Below, one piece after another: positions 52,447 through 63,387 of a DNA stretch of 64,000 bases. The stretch lies in assembly GCA_037045645.1 (NCBI GenBank), contig JBAOIH010000001.1, forward strand, positions 1,550,001 through 1,614,000, read 5' to 3'. Position numbers and translations under genes: made by a program. Under the pieces are notes generated by a model. That model was given only the letters and a program-made list of their open reading frames with translations. It did no database searches and was not told the DNA's origin. The DNA comes from Nocardioides sp. GTDB taxonomy: Bacteria > Actinomycetota > Actinomycetes > Propionibacteriales > Nocardioidaceae. Every line of letters starts with the position of its first letter. Position 1 is the first letter of the stretch.

Positions 52447-53831
52447 TGACCACCACACCCCAGGACCTCGTCGAGGTCGCGCTGGCCGCCACCTCGGCCG
52501 ACGACTGCCTCGCGATCGCGACCAACGAGGTCTCGGCCAATCTCCGTTGGGCCAACAACACCCTGACCACCAACGGCGTGATGCACGGGCTGACCCTCAC
52601 CGTCATTTCGTTCGTACGCCAAGGTGGCGGGGTCAGCGCCGGATCGGTCACCGGCAGCGTCACCACGCCCGAGCAGGCGCGAGCATTGGTGGCTGCCGCC
52701 GACTCTGCGGCGCGATCGGCGGGTGCGGCCGAGGATGCGGCCGAGCTGGTGTCAGGCGACGCCTCCCCAGCCTGGTCAGAGCCGCCCGCCCAGACCGGCA
52801 TCGACGTGTTCGCGGACTTCGCACCCCACCTGGGTGAGGCGTTCGGTGTGGCTACGGCGGCGGACCGGGTGCTCTACGGCTTCGTGGATCACCGGGTGCA
52901 GACCACCTACCTCGGCTCGACGACCGGTCTGCGGCTGCGTCACGCCCAGCCGACCGGGCACTACGCGTGCACCGGCAAACCCGGTGACCTCAGTCGCAGC
53001 GCCTGGGTCGGTGGCGCCACCCTCGACTTCACCGACGTCGATCCGTTGGCGATGGAGCAGTCGCTGGCGCGTCGGCTGGCCTGGGGGTCGCGCCAGATCG
53101 AGCTGCCGGCCGGGCGCTACGACACGATCCTGCCGCCGAGTTCGGTCGCCGACCTGATGATCGATGCCTACTGGTATGCCGGTGCGCGCACCGCGGCCGA
53201 CGGCCAGTCGGTGTATAGCCGCCCCGGTGGCGGCACCCGGCTGGGCGAGGCATTGACCAAAGCGGGTGTCTCGCTCTTCTCCGACCCCGCCTACCCCGGC
53301 CTGGAGTGCGCCGGCTTCAACACCGCCTCGACGTCGGACAACGAGCAATCGGTGTTCGACAACGGGCTCCCTCTCGGCCGAACCCCGTGGATCGAGAACG
53401 GCGTGCTGCGCTCCCTGATCCAGACACGGCAGTCGGCTGACCTCACTGGCCAGCCCGTCACGCCGTACGTCGACAATCTGATTCTCGACGCGGGCGGATC
53501 AGGGTCTCTCGACGATCTGGTACGCGGCACGGAGCGCGGACTGCTGCTGACCTGTTTGTGGTACATCCGCGAGGTCGATCCGCAAACTCTCCTGCTTACC
53601 GGGCTCACCCGCGACGGCGTCTACCTGATCGAGGACGGTGCGATCACCGGCGAGGTCAACAACTTCCGTTGGAACGAATCCCCGATCGATCTGCTGAACC
53701 GGTTCACGCATGCCTCTGCGCCGGAGCGGAGTTTCAGCCGCGAATGGGGCGACGACTACTTCAACCGCACCGCCACGCCGGCGCTGCGGATCCCCGACTT
53801 CAACATGTCCAGCGTGAGCCAGGCCCGCTGA
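52446..53831 (+). CDS. tldE: TldE/PmbA-type protease subunit
   Basis: This is a 461-residue non-catalytic partner of TldD that shapes the substrate chamber. Family blocks seen are TNEVSANLRWANNTLTTNG, TTYLGSTTGLRLRHAQPTG, LPPSSVADLMIDAYWYAGAR and the C-terminal GLLLTCLWYIREVDPQTLLL and TRDGVYLIEDGAITG. The HExxxH motif is absent, as expected for TldE. ATG 52446 overlaps the tldD stop (TGATG). It ends about 23 bp from the convergent gcvP gene. Confidence 0.92.
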   Translation: MTTTPQDLVEVALAATSADDCLAIATNEVSANLRWANNTLTTNGVMHGLTLTVISFVRQGGGVSAGSVTGSVTTPEQARALVAAADSAARSAGAAEDAAELVSGDASPAWSEPPAQTGIDVFADFAPHLGEAFGVATAADRVLYGFVDHRVQTTYLGSTTGLRLRHAQPTGHYACTGKPGDLSRSAWVGGATLDFTDVDPLAMEQSLARRLAWGSRQIELPAGRYDTILPPSSVADLMIDAYWYAGARTAADGQSVYSRPGGGTRLGEALTKAGVSLFSDPAYPGLECAGFNTASTSDNEQSVFDNGLPLGRTPWIENGVLRSLIQTRQSADLTGQPVTPYVDNLILDAGGSGSLDDLVRGTERGLLLTCLWYIREVDPQTLLLTGLTRDGVYLIEDGAITGEVNNFRWNESPIDLLNRFTHASAPERSFSREWGDDYFNRTATPALRIPDFNMSSVSQAR

Positions 53832-53854
53832 CCTGCCGCGCCAAAACGCCGCGG

Positions 53855-56725
<2,871 letters not shown>

Positions 56726-56774
56726 GGGCGCTCCTCGAATTGCGGGACTCGGGTCGCTCCCCCTCAGTCGCCCG

Positions 56775-56902
56775 CGGGCTCCAGAGTTGCCTGCTCCACA
56801 CGGTCCTGGCGCCTGAGAGGTTCCGGGGAGGAGTTGCCCCTTCGGCGCTTCGTCACGTCACCGGCCCGCGGGCCGAAGGCGTACGAAGACTCTCCCGTGC
56901 GG
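56775..56902 (-). promoter_or_regulatory. Glycine riboswitch (single aptamer) upstream of gcvP
   Basis: Reading the minus strand, the leader shows the conserved glycine-aptamer blocks in order: GGGAGAGTC, then GCGCCGAAGGGGCAA, CTCTCAGGC, AGGACCG and finally CAACTCTGGAG, which pairs with the first block to form P1. Only one aptamer is present rather than the common tandem pair. A GC-rich hairpin (CGGCCCGCGGGCCG) is inserted between the first two blocks. About 50 bases separate the aptamer from the gcvP ATG; GAGGAG just before the start is the likely controlled ribosome site. Confidence 0.85.
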
Positions 56903-56930
56903 GATAGTCAGCGCTGTCGAACCTACCGGA

Positions 56931-57257
56931 TCAATCCCGAGGAGGCGACACCTTGGGCGCTGGGCGCGTGGGATCGTTGCGTGGCGAGTCGACGTCCTCG
57001 GGAACCTTGATCGGGCGCCAGCGCGCCCAACCCAAGAAGGCCGCTGCGACCACCAGCAGTCCCAGCCCGGTCCAGAGGTTGGCGTTGATGCCCCCGGTCT
57101 TGTCGGTTGCGGGATCGAAAGCCATCCCGGCAAGCGTCAGCAACAGGCCATAGATCCCCAGCAGGGCTCCGATGATGTTGCGGATGTCGAAGGCGCCCGC
57201 CGTCTTGGTCGGCGAGCCTGCGGATTCGGGGGTGCTCTCAGCAGATGAAGATGACAT
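56931..57257 (-). CDS. Small two-helix membrane protein
   Basis: This is a 108-residue protein with two membrane segments, NIIGALLGIYGLLLTLAGMAF and NLWTGLGLLVVAAAFLGWARW, and polar ends. I recall such small proteins next to sodium:solute symporter genes in actinobacteria, and the relic of such a symporter lies directly upstream on the same strand, so it may once have been its partner. It ends about 30 bp before the riboswitch of gcvP. Function unknown. Confidence 0.65.
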   Translation of the reverse strand: MSSSSAESTPESAGSPTKTAGAFDIRNIIGALLGIYGLLLTLAGMAFDPATDKTGGINANLWTGLGLLVVAAAFLGWARWRPIKVPEDVDSPRNDPTRPAPKVSPPRD

Positions 57258-57272
57258 GGTGCTGCCCTCTCG

Positions 57273-57594
57273 TTAGAACGCGATGCTGAGTGCGATGACC
57301 AGGGCGGTGCGTTGAAGAACCCGAACAAGGTCTGGAGGTAGTCCATGACGTTGCTGAACCGTCCCGCGATGGAGGCGGTGAAGATCGCGATGAAGGTGGC
57401 GGCGACGGTTGCCAGGCGACCGATGCGCAGGTAGTAGTCGTCGTCGTGGTTCTTGCGGATGTAGTGCTGCCACAGGTCATAACTGAAGACGGTGTTGAAC
57501 GCGCTGATGTTGGCGGCCATGCCGGCCATGAAGGCGGCCAGTTGGCATCGATCAGCGTGGCGTGGGCGATGCCGCCCAGACGTAGGTCGGGCAA
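57273..57594 (-). pseudogene. Relic of a sodium:solute symporter (SSS family)
   Basis: Only scattered pieces of an SSS-family transporter remain. One frame carries an unmistakable internal segment (QLAAFMAGMAANISAFNTVF, SYDLWQHYIRKNHDDDYY, RFSNVMDYLQTLFGFFNAP; about 57305-57544). A second frame immediately gives what looks like the original C-terminus, ALVIALSIAF, with a stop at 57273. The segment between (the last several helices) and the whole N-terminal half are gone, so there were at least two deletions. Unlike the one-base frameshifts elsewhere in the window, this is genuine decay. Confidence 0.75.
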
Positions 57595-57667
57595 GGCCTT
57601 ACTCTTCCGAGTCGAGTTGGCCCTTCCAACCTAGGGGAGCATCGTGACCTGCGTCATACCTTCCGGG

Positions 57668-57683
57668 GTGGGCCTCAGCCCAC
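57668..57683 (-). terminator. Possible terminator hairpin at the end of merR
   Basis: A perfect 6-bp stem GTGGGC-ctca-GCCCAC spans the merR stop codon (57675-57677). There is no U-run after it, so a role as terminator is only possible. Confidence 0.3.
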
Positions 57684-58277
57684 GTTGCGGGCGGCGCGAC
57701 GAGCGGCGAGCTCATCGCCGGCTGCCGGTGCGGCAACGGTGTCGGTGACGTCGGCGGTGCGCTCGGACGGCAGTTCGGCCAGCGAGCCCTCGATCTCGCG
57801 CCACACTCCCCCGATCGCGATGCCGAACACGCCCTGGCCCCCTGAGAGCAGGTCGATGACCTCGTCGTTGCTGGTGCACTCGTACACCGAGACGCCGTCG
57901 CTCATCAGCGTGACGCGGGTCAGGTCATCGGTGCCGCGGTCGTGCAGGAACTGCACCGCGGTGCGGATCTGCTGCAACGAGATCCCCGCGTCGAGCAGCC
58001 GCTTGATCACCTTGAGGATCAAGATGTCGCGGAACGAATAAAGCCGCTGGGAACCTGAGCCCTTGGCGCCACGTACGGTGGGCTCGACGAGCCCCGTACG
58101 CGCCCAGTAGTCAAGCTGGCGATAGGTGATGCCAGCCGCGTTGCACGCGGTCGGACCCCGATAGCCGAGGTCACTGGGCAGGGGTGAGACGTCGTCGGTG
58201 AAGAGCAGTCCCTGCTCCTCGGCGGACTCGGCCGCAGCGGTCGTGACGCCGTCCACCTCGTTCACGTTGTCCTGCAC
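57675..58277 (-). CDS. MerR-family transcriptional regulator (Rv1830-like)
   Basis: This is a 200-residue MerR-type regulator. The winged helix-turn-helix lies at about residues 37-105: GYRGPTACNAAGITYRQLDY, WARTGLVEPTVRGAKGSGSQ, RLYSFRDILILKVIKRLLDA. The C-terminal part contains LLSGGQGVFGIAIGGVWREI. GTG 58277 follows a strong GGAGG. Position next to bfn, ftsR, garA and gcvH matches the mycobacterial Rv1826-Rv1830 order, where this gene is an essential or growth-linked regulator. A palindromic operator-like site lies upstream (58437-58459). Confidence 0.9.
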   Translation of the reverse strand: MQDNVNEVDGVTTAAAESAEEQGLLFTDDVSPLPSDLGYRGPTACNAAGITYRQLDYWARTGLVEPTVRGAKGSGSQRLYSFRDILILKVIKRLLDAGISLQQIRTAVQFLHDRGTDDLTRVTLMSDGVSVYECTSNDEVIDLLSGGQGVFGIAIGGVWREIEGSLAELPSERTADVTDTVAAPAAGDELAARRAARNVG

Positions 58278-58436
58278 TGCAACCTCCGCGGGCCTACTCC
58301 GTTGCGCGTAACGTCCAGGGGATTCCGCAGGTGCGTGCTCAACGACTGCGAGAGCACAACGGTGGAGTTACAACAGAGACAGTTCAAGGTAAGTGTCGAT
58401 ACCTAGGCGGGTCAACGCGAGAGTCGGCGTGTCGCA

Positions 58437-58459
58437 ACCCTCAACCTCAACTTGAGGGT
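58437..58459 (-). promoter_or_regulatory. MerR-type operator candidate upstream of merR
   Basis: The stretch contains the perfect 13-bp palindrome CCTCAA-c-TTGAGG (58445-58457) inside a wider arm pair ACCCTCAA (58437-58444) and TTGAGGGT (58452-58459). CCTCAA/TTGAGG half-sites are typical of MerR/SoxR-class boxes. It overlaps the end of bfn and lies 160-180 bp upstream of merR, in a 170-bp promoter region. Confidence 0.5.
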
Positions 58460-58935
58460 GAGCCTTCGGGCCCTTCCTCGAAGTCGTCTGCGGACACCTG
58501 ATCGAGGAACTCGCGGAACTTCTCGACCTCGTCCTCCTGCTCGGCAGGTACGTCCAGCCCGGCCTCGAGCAGCACCTCGTCGGCGACCCAGATGCGAGTT
58601 CCGGTGCGCAACGCGAGCGCGATCGAGTCCGAGGGACGGGCGCTGACCTCGGCCCCAGAGCCAAACCGCAGCGTCGCGAAGAAGACCCCGTCCTTGACGT
58701 CGGTGATCTCGACGCGATCCAAGGCGTTGTCGGTGGCGTCCAGGATGTTCTTGAGCAGGTCGTGCGTCAGCGGGCGCGGCGGGGTGACGCCCTGCTGAGC
58801 GAACGCGATCGCGGTCGCCTCGACTGCGCCGATCCAGATCGGCAGATAGCGCTCGCCCGTCACTTCGCGCAGCAACACGATGGGCTGGTTGGAGGGCATC
58901 TCGACCCTCACTCCGATGACATCGACCTCACGCAC
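58447..58935 (-). CDS. Bifunctional nuclease-family protein (DUF151/BFN)
   Basis: This is a 162-residue protein of the bifunctional nuclease family, with reported RNase/DNase activity in plant members and unknown action in bacteria. The core blocks are QPIVLLREVTGERYLPIWIG, EATAIAFAQQGVTPPRPLTH and the Arg/Asp-rich RPSDSIALALRTGTRIWVAD. The acidic C-terminus (EEGPEGSPSS) is variable. GTG 58935 starts REVDVIGVRVEMPSNQ. Cotranscription with ftsR upstream is likely, although the 29-bp gap allows its own start. Confidence 0.93.
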   Translation of the reverse strand: MREVDVIGVRVEMPSNQPIVLLREVTGERYLPIWIGAVEATAIAFAQQGVTPPRPLTHDLLKNILDATDNALDRVEITDVKDGVFFATLRFGSGAEVSARPSDSIALALRTGTRIWVADEVLLEAGLDVPAEQEDEVEKFREFLDQVSADDFEEGPEGSPSS

Positions 58936-58964
58936 GTCGCCAGCCTAGCCCGAGGGTGAGGACG

Positions 58965-59705
58965 TCAGCGACGACGAAGTCCGGTCTTGACCAACGTGGC
59001 GTGCAGTCGTACGGACAGCGCGGCGATCTGCGAGATCGTGTCGTCGGCGCGACCTCGCGCGGCGCTGTCGCGACCGCTCTGCAACGGTGCGACGACCTGC
59101 TCCACCAGGCCCACCTCACGATCAGCTGCCGTCTTGAACGCACGAAGGTGACGGGGCTCGAAACCGAAGTCGGCCAATTCGCGTGCGGACTGCGCCACGA
59201 TCAGCGCATCCGGGTCGAAGTGTGCGGTGCCCGGGATCGGGCGCACCAGGCCGTAGGCCTCCAACTGCTCCAGCAGATTCGCGTCGATCTCGGCGATCTT
59301 CATCAACTCGCGGCGCGAGAGGCGTACGTCGCTTTGGCGCAGGAAACTCTCCGCGCTGGGCAGGCCGTCCTCGGCCAAACGCACCTTGGGCACAGTCGGG
59401 ACAACCGACTCGATGGGCGGCGGCTCCAGCCCGCGATCCATCGCGTCCAGGTGCTCCCCGATCACCTTCAGGGGCAGATAGTGATCGCGCTGCATGCGCA
59501 GCACATACCGCAACCTCTCGACGTCCTCGGCCGTGAACTTGCGGTAGCCCGAGGGGGTCCGCTCGGGCGTAATCAGGCCCTCGGCTTCGAGATAGCGGAT
59601 CTTGGGGATCGAGATCCCGGTGAAGTCCGCACGCAACTGCTCCAGCACCTGACCGATGCTGAAACGTGCTCGTGACGGTGATGCGGCGGACCCGGCAGCC
59701 GGCAT
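58965..59705 (-). CDS. ftsR: FtsR-type MerR-family regulator (Rv1828-like)
   Basis: This is a 246-residue MerR regulator with two winged-helix units. The N-terminal one (RFSIGQVLEQLRADFTGISI, PKIRYLEAEGLITPERTPSG, YRKFTAEDVERLRYVLRMQR) binds DNA. The second (ESFLRQSDVRLSRRELMKIA) is a degenerate repeat typical of the Rv1828/FtsR family, which activates ftsZ and cell-division genes in corynebacteria. ATG 59705 was used; the frame extends upstream only as a shadow of garA. It follows the garA stop by 5 bp. Confidence 0.9.
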   Translation of the reverse strand: MPAAGSAASPSRARFSIGQVLEQLRADFTGISIPKIRYLEAEGLITPERTPSGYRKFTAEDVERLRYVLRMQRDHYLPLKVIGEHLDAMDRGLEPPPIESVVPTVPKVRLAEDGLPSAESFLRQSDVRLSRRELMKIAEIDANLLEQLEAYGLVRPIPGTAHFDPDALIVAQSARELADFGFEPRHLRAFKTAADREVGLVEQVVAPLQSGRDSAARGRADDTISQIAALSVRLHATLVKTGLRRR

Positions 59706-59709
59706 CGAG

Positions 59710-60213
59710 TCAGCGCCCCGGACCGGTGAAGAACACCAGGCGGTACTTGCCGACCTGCACCTCGTCCCCGTCGCGCAGGTCGACCGAGTCGATGCGGTCC
59801 CGGTTGACGTAGGTCCCGTTGAGGCTGCCGACATCGCGCACGGCGAAGGCCGTGCCCGTGCGGTGGAACTCCGCGTGGCGGCGCGACACCGTGACGTCGT
59901 CGAGGAAGATCTCGCTGTCCGGGTGCCGCCCGGCGTGCACCACGTCGAGGTCGAGCAGGAACCTGCTGCCTGCCCCCGGACCTCGCTGCACGATCAGCAA
60001 CGCGTGCCCGCTGGGAAGCGCGTCGACCGCCGCGGCATCCACGGGGTTGAGGGCGCGGTCGGAGGTGTCGACCTGCTCGGGTGCGCCGAAGGTGATCGTG
60101 GCCGTCGCATCCGGAGCGGGCTCCTGCGAGGGCGACACCAGTTTGGTGCCGCATTGCGCGCAGAACTTCGCGTCGTCGGGGTTGCGATTACCGCAAGCGG
60201 TGCAGAACGGCAT
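59710..60213 (-). CDS. garA: FHA-domain protein GarA/OdhI with N-terminal zinc ribbon
   Basis: This is a 167-residue phosphopeptide-binding protein. In actinobacteria GarA/OdhI, when unphosphorylated, inhibits 2-oxoglutarate dehydrogenase and regulates glutamate metabolism; phosphorylation by Ser/Thr kinases on an N-terminal Thr pair switches it off. Here the N-terminus is a zinc ribbon (CTACG, then FCAQCG, about residues 4-22), then a Thr-rich ATATITFGAP segment (T37-T41) that would hold the switch, then the FHA domain with GRHPDSEIFLDDVTVSRRHA and GSLNGTYVNR. The zinc ribbon is absent from mycobacterial GarA. ATG 60213 was used. Confidence 0.92.
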   Translation of the reverse strand: MPFCTACGNRNPDDAKFCAQCGTKLVSPSQEPAPDATATITFGAPEQVDTSDRALNPVDAAAVDALPSGHALLIVQRGPGAGSRFLLDLDVVHAGRHPDSEIFLDDVTVSRRHAEFHRTGTAFAVRDVGSLNGTYVNRDRIDSVDLRDGDEVQVGKYRLVFFTGPGR

Positions 60214-60262
60214 GCGTGGAACCTACCAGCCGGGTCGAGGGGAGCAGTGAGGGAAAACGAGT

Positions 60263-60637
60263 CTAGAGGGAGGCTTGATAGTCCGCAGCGGACATCAGGC
60301 CCTCCAGTGCGGACGGGTCGGAGAGCTTGACGTCGAACAGCCAGCCCTCGCCGTACGGGTCACTGTTCACCACCTCAGGGGTCCCCTCCAGCGCATCGTT
60401 GATCGCGACGACCTCACCCGAGACGGGCGCGTAGATGTCGCTCACCGACTTCGTCGACTCCAGTTCGCCGCAGGTGTCGCCACCCGAAAGCGCGTCGCCG
60501 ACGGCAGGCAGGCTCACGAAGACGATGTCACCCAGAGCGTCTTGGGCGTATTCGGTGATGCCCACGCGTACGACCCCATCCGCAGCCTCGCGGACCCACT
60601 CGTGCTCGGCGGTGTAAGACAAGTCATCTGGGTACAA
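60263..60637 (-). CDS. gcvH: Glycine cleavage system H protein (TTG start)
   Basis: This is a 124-residue lipoyl carrier that shuttles the aminomethyl group between P-, T- and L-proteins. The lipoyl-lysine is K63 in ELESTKSVSD. N-terminal YPDDLSYTAEHEWVR and the C-terminal GEGWLFDVKLSD are typical. No ATG or GTG fits: the only start giving the normal N-terminus is TTG at 60637, with GGAG eight bases upstream. It belongs to the gcvH-garA-ftsR-bfn-merR cluster. Confidence 0.95.
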   Translation of the reverse strand: MYPDDLSYTAEHEWVREAADGVVRVGITEYAQDALGDIVFVSLPAVGDALSGGDTCGELESTKSVSDIYAPVSGEVVAINDALEGTPEVVNSDPYGEGWLFDVKLSDPSALEGLMSAADYQASL

Positions 60638-60734
60638 GGCTGCTCCTCGAATCGGGTGAGGTGAAGGTCGAAGACCGAGGTGTCGCGCAGGGCTCTGGTG
60701 GCGGCACCCTCGGGCTCAGGATGAGGCTAACGGA

Positions 60735-61515
60735 TCAGGAATCGTCTGGCTCGGCGTATTCGGGTTTGATCGGCTGACGGACCTCACGGATGTCCAGGTT
60801 GCTGAACTCCCTGAGCGTGACGGTGGCTCCGCTCTCCTCCATCGCCCCCACCGGACCGCGAAAGAAGGTGACGCCTTCACGCAGGGTCGCGGGGTCGCCG
60901 ATGGCGTCGATCACGAACGGGGAGGTCACCTCGGCGCCGCCGAAGGTGAAGCCCGCAACAGTGGGCTCGACCGCGGTCTGCGCGATGACGCGCTGGGAGT
61001 CGTTGACGCCGATGGCCTCGGCACCCGCGTTGCGAAGCTTCCTGGATCAGATCCACCATCGTGTCGATCCCGACTCGGCCGTCGGTCTCGGTGATCGTGA
61101 TCCGCAGTCCCGGACCGGAGACCGGCACCAGTCCGGCCAGCACGTTGTAGGTGTCGAGATCGTTGCGGGCCTCCCCCAACGCCGCCTCACGGCGAGAGTT
61201 GGCTGATCTGAGGTCGTCGAGGGTGCCCTCCAAGCGTTCGCGTTCCTCCTCGGCCAGTTGCGAGGCGCCACTGAGACCGTTGAGGACGTCGATGAAGTCC
61301 TGCTCGCGGTATCCGGCGTACGTGTCGTCATCATCGGTGAGTCGCACCTGGGTGACCGCGCCGAACCCGAGCGCGGCCAGCAGCACCGCCACCAGAATCT
61401 GTCCCCTGCCGGGTTTGGAGAACGCATGCCATAGGCGGCGACGGGCGCGAGTCTCGTCCGGTGCCGCCGGCTCGCTCGACGGGATCGTCGGCTCCTCGTC
61501 CACAAGGTCAGGCAT
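60735..61515 (-). CDS. DUF881 membrane-anchored protein, with apparent +1 frameshift
   Basis: This is the second of two DUF881 proteins in the cluster, about 259 residues if joined. ATG 61515 starts PDLVDEEPTIPSSEP; a single membrane helix (GQILVAVLLAALGFGAVTQV) anchors an extracellular coiled coil (EEERERLEGTLDDLRSANSR) and the DUF881 domain (GPGLRITITETDGRVGIDTM). The frame fails after MVDLIQEA; a second frame resumes and ends EYAEPDDS. The break is at GAAGCTT (61034-61040): removing one base gives LIQELRNAGAEAIGVND, the expected family sequence. The stop overlaps nothing; gcvH follows. Confidence 0.8.
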
Positions 61516-61840
61516 GGAAGAGATGCCTCCGGATGGCCGCGACGTTGGAGAAGATCCGGATCCCGAGCACCACGATGACGCCGGTGGACAGTTGCCCGCC
61601 GACCCCGAGCTTGTCGCCCATGAACACGATCGCGGCAGCGATCACCACGTTGCTGACGAACGACACCACGAAGACCTTGTCGTCGAACTTGCCTTCCAAG
61701 AGCGCCCGCAGGCCCCCGAACACGGCATCGAGCGCGGCCACGACTGCTATCGGCAGGTAGGGCAGCAACGAGGGGGGCACGGAGGGGTCGAGGAAGACTC
61801 CCAACACCACCCCCAGCACCAGACCGAGCACGGCGATCAC
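61508..61840 (-). CDS. Small basic protein (SbP/DUF1290 family)
   Basis: This is a 110-residue membrane protein with three or four hydrophobic helices (IAVLGLVLGVVLGVFL, LPIAVVAALDAVFGGLRALL, FVVSFVSNVVIAAAIVFMGD, STGVIVVLGIRIFSNVAAIR). The FDDKVFVVSFVSN and RIFSN motifs are diagnostic of the family. GTG 61840 overlaps the stop of DUF881 gene 1 and its own stop overlaps the start of DUF881 gene 2. Such DUF881-sbp-DUF881 triplets sit next to division or lipid genes in Gram-positives; function unknown, probably envelope. Confidence 0.9.
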   Translation of the reverse strand: MIAVLGLVLGVVLGVFLDPSVPPSLLPYLPIAVVAALDAVFGGLRALLEGKFDDKVFVVSFVSNVVIAAAIVFMGDKLGVGGQLSTGVIVVLGIRIFSNVAAIRRHLFHA

Positions 61841-62727
61841 GGCATCACTCCTTGGGTCTCGGGCAACGGTACGTCCCCGCGTACGCCGAGGCGCACCGTA
61901 CGCAGCTGCGGAGCCGTCACGGCACCCAGACGCAAACTCTTGACCTGCTCCTGGGTGACCGTGAAATCCAGCAGTCGCGCGTAGTCGAGGAAGCGGACAC
62001 CCGTGGGGGCCTCCAGAAGCCGGGCCGCCAGCGTGCCGGAATCCCCGATCGCCGCAACCACATAAGGAGGCGTCAGGGGTCGGGAGTTGACGTGGACGAC
62101 GTCGCCACTGTTCTTGATATAGGTCAGCGGCGTCATTCGCTGACCGTTGATCGCGATGGCCTCCGCGCCCGCGGTCCACAAGGCGTTGACCAACAGCGCG
62201 AGGTCGGCGTCGCGTACGGAATCACGGGGCGCGGCACCTTCGGGACTGTTCACCGTGATCTTCAGCGCAGGACCGGTGACGGCGCGGAAGCCGGTGCGCG
62301 CAGCCACCCCAGCGGCTTCCTGCTCCATGGCGTTGGCGTCTCGGTCGGCCGCCTGACCACGCGTACCCTCCGTGGCGATCTGCGAGCGGAGTTCGGCGTT
62401 GCCGGACTGGATCCCTGCCAGGCTGTCACGTTGAGCCTGTACGCGTTCGATCAGGATCGGCCTGCTCTCCTGCTCGTCGACGGACTGCTGCGCCGTCTGC
62501 GTGACGGCGACGGCGAGCACCACGCCGACAGCGACCAGCGTCGCGATGCGCAGCACCAGTTGCGGCCCGGCTCGCTCGGTGCCGGAGTTGGCCCTGCGCG
62601 TGGCGGCGAGGTCGTAGTCGCGATCGAGGGTCTCGTACGCGATCCGTTCCAGCAACGGCATCCGGGCAATGTCGTGCGGGGAGGCGTCGCGAGTGACGAC
62701 GTCGGCCGGTGCGCGACCGTCAGCCAT
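61837..62727 (-). CDS. DUF881 membrane-anchored protein (intact copy)
   Basis: This is a 296-residue protein of the DUF881 family. After a cytoplasmic N-terminus, one helix (LVLRIATLVAVGVVLAVAVT) anchors a coiled-coil linker (ESRPILIERVQAQRDSLAGI) and the DUF881 domain (GPALKITVNSPEGA, LVNALWTAGAEAIAINGQRM, PLTYIKNSGDVVHVNSRPL). ATG 62727 overlaps the pgsA stop by 8 bp. The GAEAIAINGQR motif has its match (GAEAIGVNDSQR) in the frameshifted copy, showing that the two are paralogues. Confidence 0.9.
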   Translation of the reverse strand: MADGRAPADVVTRDASPHDIARMPLLERIAYETLDRDYDLAATRRANSGTERAGPQLVLRIATLVAVGVVLAVAVTQTAQQSVDEQESRPILIERVQAQRDSLAGIQSGNAELRSQIATEGTRGQAADRDANAMEQEAAGVAARTGFRAVTGPALKITVNSPEGAAPRDSVRDADLALLVNALWTAGAEAIAINGQRMTPLTYIKNSGDVVHVNSRPLTPPYVVAAIGDSGTLAARLLEAPTGVRFLDYARLLDFTVTQEQVKSLRLGAVTAPQLRTVRLGVRGDVPLPETQGVMP

Positions 62728-63325
62728 GGCGCTCCGCGGCGGGCAGGGGCTCGCTCTCGCGCAGCAACACCACGACCTGATACGCGTACAGGATCCCGGC
62801 CCACCAATACAGCCCGATCCCCCACAACGCGAAGGCCCAGCCGAACACGTTGGCCAGCGTCGCCATGGCGCCGGTGCCGTCACCGAGCAGCAGCAGCGGG
62901 AACGCGTACAGAAGATTGAAGGTGGCGGCCTTGCCGAGGAAGTGCACCGGCAGTGCGCTGTAGCCCCGGGTGCGCAAGAACGGCACGAGGACCCACAGCA
63001 GCAGATCGCGCAGCGGCAAGATCACGGCTACCCACCACGGGATGATGTCGCGCAATGCCAGACCCACCACCACCGCCAGGATGTAGAGGCGGTCGGCGAC
63101 AGGGTCCAGGATCTGGCCCAGCGTGGACCATTGGTTAAGTCGTCGTGCCAGGTAGCCGTCGAGCCAGTCGGTCACACCCGAGACCATCAAGACGACCAGA
63201 GCCCAGCCGTCGGCTTCGGGACCGAGAACCAACCACAAGAACAGTGGCACGCCGAGCAGGCGGGTCATGCTGATCACGTTGGGGATCGTCCAGACGCGAG
63301 ACGTACGCGCTCCGGTGTCGATCAC
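62720..63325 (-). CDS. pgsA: CDP-alcohol phosphatidyltransferase (PgsA-like)
   Basis: This is a 201-residue integral membrane enzyme transferring a phosphatidyl group from CDP-diacylglycerol to an alcohol. The full CDP-alcohol motif is present: DGYLAR (56-61), G70, D74 and D78. Several hydrophobic helices follow. It corresponds to M. tuberculosis PgsA2 (Rv1822) by position; the acceptor (glycerol phosphate or another) is not certain. GTG 63325 gives MIDTGARTSRVWTIPNVISM. It is upstream of the DUF881-sbp block and probably heads that operon. Confidence 0.93.
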   Translation of the reverse strand: MIDTGARTSRVWTIPNVISMTRLLGVPLFLWLVLGPEADGWALVVLMVSGVTDWLDGYLARRLNQWSTLGQILDPVADRLYILAVVVGLALRDIIPWWVAVILPLRDLLLWVLVPFLRTRGYSALPVHFLGKAATFNLLYAFPLLLLGDGTGAMATLANVFGWAFALWGIGLYWWAGILYAYQVVVLLRESEPLPAAERHG

Positions 63326-63387
63326 GGCGACAGACTACCGAGCAGCGGTCCAGTTGACGTGATCACCTGGCTGGCGTCCGCACCCGA

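Noticed and set aside
50929..53831. RiPP biosynthesis locus around tldD/tldE
   Set aside because: No small precursor-peptide gene, cyclase or transporter is next to the pair; neighbours are sbcC and gcvP.
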